Source of the DNA: VXNE01 sp963668365
Lineage (GTDB): Bacteria; Pseudomonadota; Gammaproteobacteria; Pseudomonadales; Azotimanducaceae
Reading direction: 5' to 3'
NCBI GenBank assembly: GCA_963668365.1
Contig: OY764266.1
Span: forward strand, 3,162,001-3,226,000
Length of the DNA stretch: 64,000 nt
Shown here: piece by piece, positions 37,956-46,320 of the stretch
Position numbering within the stretch: the stretch's first letter is position 1
How the letters are laid out: every line of letters starts with the position of its first letter
Program-made: the position numbers and the translations under genes
Notes under the pieces: generated by a model
What the model saw: the letters and a program-made list of their open reading frames with translations, nothing else
Told to the model about the DNA's origin: nothing
The model's database searches: none

Positions 37956-40900
37956 TTGGCAACAAAACCTCACGGAACAAGAAGAATCTCCCGCCTCGCG
38001 GGCTTCGCGATCGCGGTCGCCGGGATGGCGCTCGCCACAACGTCGTGGGCGAGCATCGCGTCGAGCGAGAACCCGTCGACCGACGGCAGCTACACGGTGT
38101 CGTGGACCGGGGTTCTCAACGCCTCGAGCCATCAGCTGTACGAGGACGGCAGGGTGGTCTACGACGGCGCGGGGACCTCCTGGTCGTTCAGGGGCAAGGC
38201 GGCCGGCAGCTACAAGTACACCGTCGGCTACTGCGAGTTCATCTTCGACGAGGAGATGTGCCACGGGTCGGTCTATGCGGCGCTGACGGTGACCGTTTCG
38301 CCGGCGCCGCCGCCGACCCCGGTGCCGACGGTGAGCGCGTCGTTCGGCGAGAGTTCCGTCGCGCTCGGCGAGGACGTCACGCTGACGTGGTCGTCGACCA
38401 ACGCGACCGCATGCGGCGGCTCGCCCGTGATCGGCTCGACGTCGACGTCGACGTCGGGGACGAAGGACTACACGCCGACGAGCGCCGGCAGCTTCAGCGT
38501 CAGGGTGACGTGCACGGGGGCGGGCGGCAGCACCAGCGACAGCGACAGCGTGAGGGTCAGGCCGGCGGCGCCGACGCTGACGGTGCCGCCGACGGACTCG
38601 GACGGCGCCTACAGGGTGTCGTGGACGAGGGTGTCCGGGGCTGCGGCCTACACGCTGCAGGAGAAGTCGGGGAGCGGCAGCTTCCGCGACATCCACACCG
38701 GGAGCGGCACATCGAGGAACATCACCGGCAAGACGGACGGCACCCACGGCTACCGGGTGCGGGCCTGCGCCGGAACGAGCAACTGCGGCGGATGGTCGTC
38801 GACGGGGTCGGTGGCGGTGTCGCTCAACAACGCGCCGGCGGCGGCGGACGACGCGGCGCGGACCCCGTTCCGGACGGCGGTCGAGATCGCCGTTCTGGCG
38901 AACGACACGGACGCCGACGGCGACGACCTGGCCGTGACGGCGGTGACCGCGCCGGCGAACGGCGCGACGGCGATCACCGCCGACGACGACGGCGACGACA
39001 CGCGGGTCACCTACGCGCCGCGGAGCGGCCATCCCGGCGCCGACACGTTCGACTACACCGTCTCCGACGGCACGGACACCGACGCGGGCACGGTGTCGGT
39101 GACGGTGGACCTCGTGACGGTGACGCCGAACCCGAGCACCACCGGCAGCTACGTCCTGTCCTGGGACGGGTCGCCGCTGCTGGCCGACAGGTACCGCGTC
39201 CTCGAGAGCTTCGCCGGCGGCACGCCCGCCTTCAGCTACCACCTGGGGACCAGCGCGCAGTACAGAGGCAAGGCCTCGGGCGACTACCACCACCTGGTGG
39301 AGGCCTGCGAAACGCCGCTGGGACGACTCGAGGAGTGCGTGGAGCTCGGCCGCGCGACGGCCACGGTGGCGCTGCCGCCGCCGGCGCCGACGCTGACGGT
39401 TCCGGCGACGGACCCGGACGGCGCGTACACGGCGAGCTGGACGGCGCCGGCAAGGGCGACGTCGTACAAGCTGGAAGAGAAGCCCGCCGGCGGATCGTTC
39501 TCGAACGTCTATGCCGGGGAAAACCGATCGCACGGGATTGCGGGCAAGGCCCCGGGAATCCACATGTACCGGGTCCGGGCGTGCGCGGAATCCGACAACT
39601 GCGGCGACTGGTCGGCGACTGAGACGACGAATGTGCCGCCGGGCGCGCCGACGCTGACGGTTCCGGCGACGGACGCGGACGGCGATTACACGGCGAACTG
39701 GACGAGCGTCGCGGGCGCGACGGGCTACGAGCTGGAGGAGAAGCCGCCGGGCGGGAGCTTCGGCAACATCTACGACGAGAACGGCACGTCGCACGACATC
39801 ACGGGCAACGCCCCGGGCATCTACATGTACCGGGCGCGCGCCTGCGCCGGCGAGGGCAACTGCGGCGTCTGGTCGGCGACTGAGACCACGAATGTGCCGC
39901 CGGGCGCGCCGACGCTGACGGTTCCGGCGACGGACCCGGACGGTGATTACCCGGCGAGCTGGACGAGCGTCGCGGGCGCGACGGGCTACGAGCTGGAGGA
40001 GAAGCCGCCGGGCGGGAGCTTCGGCAACATCTACGACGAGAACGGCACGTCGCACGACGTCACGGGCAACGCCCCGGGGATCTACATGTACCGGGCGCGC
40101 GCCTGCGCCGGCGAGGGCAACTGCGGCGTCTGGTCGGCGACTGAGACCACGAATGTGCCGCCGGGCGTGCCGACGCTGACGGTTCCGGCGACGGACAAAG
40201 ACGGCGGCTACTCCGCGATGTGGACGAGCCCATCGGGCGCGACGAGCTATGAACTGCAGGAGAAATCCGGTTCCGGCGCGTGGTCGATGTCGGAGGTGTT
40301 GACGACGACATCGAAGAGTTACACCAGCAAGACGCCGGCGATCTGCACGTACCGGGTGCGGGCGTGCGCGGGAACGGGCAACTGCGGCGACTGGTCGTCG
40401 ACAGAGACGACGAAGGTGCCGCCTGGGGTGCCGACGCTGACGGCCCCGGCGACGGACGCGGACGGCAGCTACCCGGTGACCTGGACGAGCCCCTCGAGCG
40501 CGACGGGCTACGAACTGCAGGAGAAGGTCGGATCGGACACGTGGTCGGAGTTGGAGACCTTGACGACGACATCGAAGAGATACACCGGCAATACGCCGGC
40601 GATCTACATGTACCGTGTGCGGGCGTGCGCAGGTGAGGGCAACTGCGGTGGCTGGTCGTCGACTGGGACGACGAAGGCGCCGCCGGGCGTGCCGAGGCTG
40701 ACGGTTCCCGCGACGGACGCGGACGGGGATTACACGGCGATGTGGACGAGCCCCTCGGGCGCGACGAGCTACGAACTCGAGGAGAAGCCGGAGGCTGGCA
40801 GCTTCGCCAATGTGTACCGCGGTGACCGCACTTCAAGGAATATCACTGACAGGGCCGACGCCACGTACACCTACCGTGTGCGGGCGTGCGCCGGTGAGGG

Positions 40901-42131
40901 CAACTGCGGCGACTGGTCGACCACGGGATCGGTGTCGGTGGCGCGGACGTCTCAGCCGCCGGCGACGCCGAACACGGCGCCGGTGGCCGTGGACGACACG
41001 GCGGAAACGACGTTCGAGACGGCGGTGGTGATCGCCGTGCTGGACAACGATACGGACGCCGACGGCGACCATCTGACGGTATTGTCGGTGACCCAGCCGC
41101 CGAGGGGGACGGTGTCGATCACCAGCGACGGCAACGACACCCTGGTCACCTACACCCCCCGTTTCGACCACACCGGCGTTGCGACCTTCGACTACACGGT
41201 CTTCGACGGTGCCGCGGCTGACACCGGCAGCGTGTCGGTGACGGTGCATGCGGTCACCGTGACCCCGAACCCAAGCACGACGGGCATCTACACCCTGTCC
41301 TGGAGCTTGGCGCTCGCCGACAGGTTCAAGGTATCCGAGAGTACGGACGGAGGTCGCACGTTCTCGTCGAACTACTACTCGACCACCAGCGTGCGGTACA
41401 CCGGCAAGGCGGCGGGCGAATACCTCTACGTTGTGGAGAGCTGCGAAACGACCCTGGAAGAAGACGCGGAAGTTTGCTCCCCCCACGGCCGGGCGACCGC
41501 GACGGTGCTGTTGCCGCCGGAGCCCACGATCGAGACCGGCGCGCTCGTAGTGCCGGGCAACCTGCCCTACAGCGCGGGTGTGACCAAGGGAGGCGATGCA
41601 TACGTCACCGTGCCCATCGAGCCGGCGCCGGGCGTGAACGGGTTCGTTCCGCGGCTGGCGATCAACTACGGCGGCGGGCGCGAGCGCCAGCGCGACACGG
41701 AATCGCTGCCCGGCGACACGCTCGGCTACGGCTGGCACCTGAGCGGCTTTTCCACCGTGCGCCGCTGCGCCAAGAACCGGGCGGGAAACGCCGCCGTGCG
41801 GATGACCAACGCCGACAGCCTGTGCCTGGACGGCGAGCCGCTGGTGCTGAAAAGCGGCACGCATTTCGCCAAAAACGCCGAGTACCGCACCTTGCGGGAG
41901 AGCTTCAAGAAGATCGTGCTGAAGGGCGCGGGGTTCAACACCTGGTTCGAGGTCACCGGTCCGGACGGAACGGTATCCGAGTACGGCCGCACCGAGGACA
42001 GCCGGCTGCGCAACGTGGAATACGTCGAGGTCGACGGGATCAGTTCGCCCGTGTTCACGGACCCCTTTCCTATGGTCGGTGAACAAGCAGACCGACGCGT
42101 TCGGCAACAGGATGGTCTACGCATACCATGA
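37956..42131 (+). CDS. N-terminal segment of the Rhs toxin gene (as read)
   Basis: Uninterrupted first frame, about 1,391 residues, ending 60 bases after the first frameshift. It holds the signal peptide, all Ig, cadherin and FN3-like domains and the first half of the SpvB-like domain (GALVVPGNLPYSAGVTKGGD, GDTLGYGWHLSGFSTVRRCA). The last 20 or so residues (after VFTDPF) are out of frame. The cadherin-like plus VTPNPSTTG-type module occurs twice (38830-39375 and 40970-41510), flanking the six FN3 repeats. Confidence 0.8.
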   Translation: MATKPHGTRRISRLAGFAIAVAGMALATTSWASIASSENPSTDGSYTVSWTGVLNASSHQLYEDGRVVYDGAGTSWSFRGKAAGSYKYTVGYCEFIFDEEMCHGSVYAALTVTVSPAPPPTPVPTVSASFGESSVALGEDVTLTWSSTNATACGGSPVIGSTSTSTSGTKDYTPTSAGSFSVRVTCTGAGGSTSDSDSVRVRPAAPTLTVPPTDSDGAYRVSWTRVSGAAAYTLQEKSGSGSFRDIHTGSGTSRNITGKTDGTHGYRVRACAGTSNCGGWSSTGSVAVSLNNAPAAADDAARTPFRTAVEIAVLANDTDADGDDLAVTAVTAPANGATAITADDDGDDTRVTYAPRSGHPGADTFDYTVSDGTDTDAGTVSVTVDLVTVTPNPSTTGSYVLSWDGSPLLADRYRVLESFAGGTPAFSYHLGTSAQYRGKASGDYHHLVEACETPLGRLEECVELGRATATVALPPPAPTLTVPATDPDGAYTASWTAPARATSYKLEEKPAGGSFSNVYAGENRSHGIAGKAPGIHMYRVRACAESDNCGDWSATETTNVPPGAPTLTVPATDADGDYTANWTSVAGATGYELEEKPPGGSFGNIYDENGTSHDITGNAPGIYMYRARACAGEGNCGVWSATETTNVPPGAPTLTVPATDPDGDYPASWTSVAGATGYELEEKPPGGSFGNIYDENGTSHDVTGNAPGIYMYRARACAGEGNCGVWSATETTNVPPGVPTLTVPATDKDGGYSAMWTSPSGATSYELQEKSGSGAWSMSEVLTTTSKSYTSKTPAICTYRVRACAGTGNCGDWSSTETTKVPPGVPTLTAPATDADGSYPVTWTSPSSATGYELQEKVGSDTWSELETLTTTSKRYTGNTPAIYMYRVRACAGEGNCGGWSSTGTTKAPPGVPRLTVPATDADGDYTAMWTSPSGATSYELEEKPEAGSFANVYRGDRTSRNITDRADATYTYRVRACAGEGNCGDWSTTGSVSVARTSQPPATPNTAPVAVDDTAETTFETAVVIAVLDNDTDADGDHLTVLSVTQPPRGTVSITSDGNDTLVTYTPRFDHTGVATFDYTVFDGAAADTGSVSVTVHAVTVTPNPSTTGIYTLSWSLALADRFKVSESTDGGRTFSSNYYSTTSVRYTGKAAGEYLYVVESCETTLEEDAEVCSPHGRATATVLLPPEPTIETGALVVPGNLPYSAGVTKGGDAYVTVPIEPAPGVNGFVPRLAINYGGGRERQRDTESLPGDTLGYGWHLSGFSTVRRCAKNRAGNAAVRMTNADSLCLDGEPLVLKSGTHFAKNAEYRTLRESFKKIVLKGAGFNTWFEVTGPDGTVSEYGRTEDSRLRNVEYVEVDGISSPVFTDPFPMVGEQADRRVRQQDGLRIP
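39384..40950 (+). repeat. Six tandem 261-bp FN3-like repeats
   Basis: Each unit encodes 87 residues of the pattern PTLTVPATDxDGxY...YRVRACAGxGNCGxWS. Units start near 39384, 39645, 39906, 40167, 40428 and 40689, exactly 261 bases apart. Units two and three differ at only a few bases, indicating recent duplication or gene conversion, while the others are more diverged. Each unit has one cysteine pair (RACA...NCG). Confidence 0.85.
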
Positions 42132-43155
42132 GGACGAGTTGTCGGGGGTGCGGTATCCGCAGGAGATTCGCTATGGCGACGACGGCGACGCGCGGCTGCT
42201 GTTCGAGTACGTCGCCCGCTCCGATCTCGCGGCGGTGACGCTCGCGAGCGTCGCGCAGGAGACCAGGGTGCTGCTGCACACGGTGCGGGCGGCGCTGGAC
42301 GCGCACAGCGTTCGCGCCTACCGGATGAAGAGCGAGACCTCCGGCGGCCGGCGGCAGCTCGACAAGATCCAGCTTTGCGGATTCGACGAAGAATCGGGCA
42401 CGAGCTACAAATGCCTGCGGCCGCTCGACATCGATTGGGAAGCGCCACCGATGTCCCTGCCGGTCGACAAGGTCCTTCTCGCCAAGATCACGGACCCGCT
42501 GGGGCGCGAGACCACGTTCGACTACGGCGGGCTGACCACGGGCGCGACCCATGACTTCCTCTTCTCCGAACGGCCTTTCGGAAACGCCACTACGCCGACA
42601 GACGCCGCCGGCGCGAACGTGACCAGTCGGACCAGCCGCGCGCTATTCGACGCGGACGAGGCCCGCTATCCGCGCGCCCTGCGCAACCCGCTCGGCCAGG
42701 AACACAGCCTGGTCCATGACAAGCGGTTCGGCCTGGTCAAGCGGGCGACCGATCCGAACAACCGCGCGGCGATGATTGCGTACGATCCGTTCGGGCGGGA
42801 GGAGAGCCGCACGACGCCGGACAGCGTGGCCGTTGCCACGTCGCACGAGTGGTGCGGCACCGGCGCGAACAAGGTGGCGTGCGCCACGGTCGGCGCCGTT
42901 GAGCCGGTCGCGCGGGCGCGCACCAGTTCCCCCATCCATCCGACCGAGACGCGCTATCTCGACAAGCTCGGGCGCGTGATCCGCACGGAAGTGAAGTCGT
43001 TCGACGGCACGACCGAGCGACGCGAGGACATCGTATACGACGCCAGGGGCCGCGTGGACCGGGTCAGCCAACCCCACCACGCGGGCGACACCGCCATTGT
43101 CTATGCCGTGAACCCGGATCTGACCGAGCCGGACCGGGATCACCAGGTCGGGTGA
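42079..43155 (+). CDS. Second segment of the Rhs toxin gene (as read)
   Basis: 358-residue frame. Coding similarity begins at WSVNKQTDAFGNRMVYAYHE, the usual end of an SpvB domain, a few bases upstream of its ATG. It continues through YD-type repeats (FDYGGLTTG, IAYDPFGREESRTTPD, ETRYLDKLGRVIRTEVKS). There is no ribosome site at its ATG, so it is a fragment and not a separate gene. It ends at the second frameshift. Confidence 0.75.
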   Translation: MNKQTDAFGNRMVYAYHEDELSGVRYPQEIRYGDDGDARLLFEYVARSDLAAVTLASVAQETRVLLHTVRAALDAHSVRAYRMKSETSGGRRQLDKIQLCGFDEESGTSYKCLRPLDIDWEAPPMSLPVDKVLLAKITDPLGRETTFDYGGLTTGATHDFLFSERPFGNATTPTDAAGANVTSRTSRALFDADEARYPRALRNPLGQEHSLVHDKRFGLVKRATDPNNRAAMIAYDPFGREESRTTPDSVAVATSHEWCGTGANKVACATVGAVEPVARARTSSPIHPTETRYLDKLGRVIRTEVKSFDGTTERREDIVYDARGRVDRVSQPHHAGDTAIVYAVNPDLTEPDRDHQVG

Positions 43156-44256
43156 CGGTGACCGAAAAGGTCTACAAGGGATCGACACTCGACGCCACGC
43201 ACATCAAGCGCAGCCTCTACAACGTGCTCGGCGAGTTGATCGAGACCACCGACGGCGCGGGATCGGCCGCGTCGGCCAACGACCACGCGGTCACGTCCTA
43301 CGCCTACGACGGCTCCGGGCTGCTGAAGACGGCGACCGTCACCGGCGGCACCGCCGCCAACATGGACGGCACGACCAGCACGGTCACGAACACCACGACG
43401 TTTGCATACGATGTGGCGGGCGCCCGCGACAGCGTCATCAATCCGAACTTCGGCACGGTCACGTTCGAGCACACGGGGCTGGGCGAGCTGATGAAGCAGA
43501 CAGACTCGGAGGGCGAGACCGAATACAGCTACGACAGGCTGGGCCGGCTGACGAAGAAGATCGACCCGGACGGGGTGGCCCGGTGGAGCTACGATCCGGC
43601 GAACGCCGTCGGCGCGCTGGGCTCGCGCTGCTACCACGCGAGCGACTGCGCGGGCCTGGCGCGGCCGAACTTCAGGGAAACGCTCGCGTACAACTCGGAC
43701 GCGCGGCTGGAGACGTCCACCGTCGACATCCGCGCCGGCGGCCATGTCAAGGACTACGTGCACCGCCACACCTACGACACGAGCGGCCGGCCGGCGACCG
43801 TCAGGTACCCCTCGGGGCTGACCGTGCGGAGCGACTACAACGCGCGGGGCTACCGCTCGGGCCTGACGGACGTGACGGACAGCGCCAACGCCGTCGCGCT
43901 CGAGACCTTCGACGCGATGAACGCCTACGGCCAGGTCAGCCGGCAGACTTACGGCAACGGCGTCGCGACCGCGCGCGCGTTCGACGCGAAGAGCGAGCGC
44001 CTGAAGAGTATCGACACGACGCGCGGCACGGCGAAGATCCAGGACAACACCTACGCCTGGCGCACGAACGGGATCCTGTCGAGCCGGCTCGACGAGAGCG
44101 GGACGACGGCGAAGGGGGAGTCGTTCGCCTACGACGCGCTGGACCGGCTGACCTCTGCCTCGACGCAACTGGGCGACCAGTCCGGGACGATGAATCCGCC
44201 CGAGCGGACCCTGTCCTACGCCTACGACAAGCTGGGCAGCCTGACCGGGCGGCACG
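43152..44256 (+). CDS. Third segment of the Rhs toxin gene (as read)
   Basis: YD/Rhs repeats in the original frame: SYAYDGSGLLKTATVTG, TEYSYDRLGRLTKKIDPD, HRHTYDTSGRPATVRYPS, ESFAYDALDRLTSASTQL, LSYAYDKLGSLTGR. The same frame stays open without a stop to 45851 but from about 44256 to 45244 it is the wrong frame (Arg/Gly/Pro-rich). The last 600 bases of it, after the fourth frameshift, are again real coding sequence (see the tip). Confidence 0.75.
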
Positions 44257-45282
44257 AGCTTCGGCGAGGGAACCAGCGCGCCCGGGCCGAACGCGCTGAC
44301 GGAAGCGACGATGGGCGCGGTCACCTACGCGATCGCCCACGACGCGGGCGGCAAGGTCCTCCGCTACGACGACGTCGCCGGCGGCGACGATACGCTGATC
44401 GGCTGGAACGGGCGCGGTTTGGCCGAGACCATCGTCGTCGCCGGCGACGCGGGTCCGGCGGCGAGCGAAACGTTCGCCCACGGCCCGGACGGGCGCCGCT
44501 ACCACCGCGAGTCCGTCTGGAAGGACGGCGGCGCGACGAGAACCGAGCACACGTTCTACGCCGGCGCGCACGAGGAGCGCCTGCTCGACGGGCACCCCGA
44601 CTACGCGTCGGTGCACAAGACCCGCGTCGGCGCCGGCATCGTCGAGGTGCGCACGCTGTCGCACCCGGACCCCGCGAACAACAACGCGCAGACCGCGGCC
44701 TCGAGTCTGGAGTACCTGCACCGCGACCACCTCGGCTCGATCGAGGCGGTCACGGACGCGTCCGGAGCAAGGCTGGCGACCCTGGCGCACGACCCGTTCG
44801 GGGCGCGGCGCAAGCCGGACTGGACCCGGTCGCTCGACTCAGGCGAGATCGAGACGCTGGCGGACGACCTGAAGCTCAAGGTCAGCCGGGGCTACTCGGA
44901 CCACGAGCATCTCGACCGCGCCGGGTTCATCCACATGAACGGGCGCGTCCACGACCCGCGCACCGGTCGGTTCCTGAGCCCCGACCCGATCGTCGAGGAC
45001 CCCGCGTTCAGCCAGAGCTGGCACAGCTACAGCTACGTCGCCAACAGCCCGCTGAGCCTGGTCGACCCGACGGGCCTGTCCATCGCGCCGTGCCCGATAC
45101 CCGCGGCCGACTTCTCATGCAATCCGATCAGCTCGCCGGGCGGGTTCGGCGGAGCGATCCAGACGATCATCTCGAACATCCATCGGGTTCGCTTCGAAAT
45201 CCTGGTCTACGACACGCTCGTGTTCGGCGGCGCCGGCGACATGCCGGCGAGCGGGAATACGTGTTCGACGTGCTCTCGGTGA
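44257..45282 (+). CDS. Rhs core segment of the toxin gene (as read)
   Basis: Real coding from TSFGEGTSAPGPNALTEATM onward. The core has the classic features HTFYAGAHEERLLDG, LEYLHRDHLGSIEAVTDASG, FIHMNGRVHDPRTGRFLSPD and SYVANSPLSLVDPTGL. It is 800 bp nearly identical to 48144-48944. In this copy a C is missing at 45244 relative to the other, so the frame ends early (GDMPASGNTCSTCSR) instead of continuing GDMPGEREYVFDVLS. Confidence 0.8.
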   Translation, partial: SFGEGTSAPGPNALTEATMGAVTYAIAHDAGGKVLRYDDVAGGDDTLIGWNGRGLAETIVVAGDAGPAASETFAHGPDGRRYHRESVWKDGGATRTEHTFYAGAHEERLLDGHPDYASVHKTRVGAGIVEVRTLSHPDPANNNAQTAASSLEYLHRDHLGSIEAVTDASGARLATLAHDPFGARRKPDWTRSLDSGEIETLADDLKLKVSRGYSDHEHLDRAGFIHMNGRVHDPRTGRFLSPDPIVEDPAFSQSWHSYSYVANSPLSLVDPTGLSIAPCPIPAADFSCNPISSPGGFGGAIQTIISNIHRVRFEILVYDTLVFGGAGDMPASGNTCSTCSR

Positions 45283-45822
45283 TCCGGGTCTTCGTGACGG
45301 TGGCAAGCGAGAGCGTCGAGCGCGAAGTGCCCGCCGACGACAAGAGCGAGGCCGACGAGCCGATGGATGCCCAGGGCACCCAAGAGGGTTGGTACAGGCG
45401 ACTCCTCAGCCAGCGGTACGAAAGGATGCGGGCCAACTGCGTGGCGATTCACGGCCCGGAGGGATGCGATGAGGACACTTGGCGCGAGTTCATGCCGGCG
45501 TTCGAAGCCTTGCCCGAGACTTGGGGCGCGGGCCATGTTGGACAAGTCGCCGGCAAGTTGGCGACCTCGGCCAGGGTGGTCGGGCAAGCGGCGAGACGTC
45601 CTGCGGGTGTTACCATGCCAAGAGGCGGCTGGGAGCCCGCCCCGCGACCTCGCGGCGTACCTGAGAGTTGGATTGCGAGGCCATCCGACAAAAGAGGAGG
45701 AACTAAATTCGTTGATCCGAGTAACCCACATAATAACGTAAGAGTTATGCCTGGTAATCCCAATAGCCCTTACGCGAATTCTAGGAGACCATATGTTCGT
45801 TTGCAGCTACACGGTCAGCCGA
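45245..45822 (+). other. Variable toxin tip of the Rhs protein, part before the IS
   Basis: Restored frame after the fourth shift: EREYVFDVLSVIRVFVTVAS, then a region unique to this copy from about 45368 (QGTQEGWYRRLLSQRYERMR), then the presumed catalytic module SWIARPSDKRGGTKFVDPSN, VRVMPGNPNSPY and PYVRLQLHGQP. This G-G-T-x-F ... V-R-V-M-P-G-N-P pattern recurs, as far as I remember, at the ends of many Rhs/CdiA-type toxins; I cannot give a domain name or activity. The DNA becomes AT-richer near 45700, as expected for an exchanged tip. As read, it stops at 45851 inside the IS. Confidence 0.75.
45814..45822 (+). repeat. Left 9-bp target duplication of the IS
   Basis: GTCAGCCGA, repeated exactly at 47581-47589 directly after the right end of the element. 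Confidence 0.9.
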
Positions 45823-45924
45823 GGGTGTACGTCAAAAATGTGTTGAAGTGAGGGAAGGTTGAGTTGTGGCGGGGTTGGGCGGATACTTCTGGCAATATGT
45901 CTATTTGCCAGACAAGGAGGTTCC

Positions 45925-46320
45925 ATGGCGGCGCCACGCGACATCGACGTTCTCATCGGGCAACGGGATGCGTTGCTGGGGGAGTTGGCCGGGGTGGGCG
46001 ACCTGCGGCCGGGCACGTTGCAGGCGCGCCACCGCCGGTGCGGCAAGCCGACCTGCCGCTGCGCGCGCGAGGGCGATCCGGGGCACGGGCCGAAGTGGGT
46101 GCTGGTGTCGCGCGTCGCGGGAAGGACGCGCAACTGGACGATACCGGACGAGGCCGTGCAGCGGACGCGGGAGCATCTCGACGAGTGCCGGCGGTTCCGG
46201 GAGTTGACGCGGGAGTTGATCGCCGTCGGCGACGAGCTGTGCCAGGCGCGGCTGGAAGGGGACGCGCCCGGGGCACCGGGAAAAAGGGGGCGCCGGGCTC
46301 CGCGTTCGAGGCGCGGCTAG
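45925..46320 (+). CDS. IS accessory frame, DUF6788-type
   Basis: 131 residues from an ATG with a perfect AAGGAGG ahead. The motif RRCGKPTCRCAREGDPGHGP followed by KWVLVSRVAGRTRNWTIPDE is the DUF6788 pattern found in front of ISKra4 transposases. Near its end lies GGGAAAA (46278-46284) in the reading phase G GGA AAA. A -1 slip there joins it directly to the transposase frame (next codons AAG GGG GCG). It may therefore be made both alone and as the N-terminus of a fused transposase. Confidence 0.85.
   Translation: MAAPRDIDVLIGQRDALLGELAGVGDLRPGTLQARHRRCGKPTCRCAREGDPGHGPKWVLVSRVAGRTRNWTIPDEAVQRTREHLDECRRFRELTRELIAVGDELCQARLEGDAPGAPGKRGRRAPRSRRG
46278..46284 (+). promoter_or_regulatory. Slippery heptamer for -1 ribosomal frameshifting
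   Basis: GGGAAAA, read G GGA AAA in the DUF6788 frame. It fits X XXY YYZ, and the transposase frame is exactly -1 from this point. A GC-rich stretch follows that could form a stimulatory structure. Confidence 0.55.
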
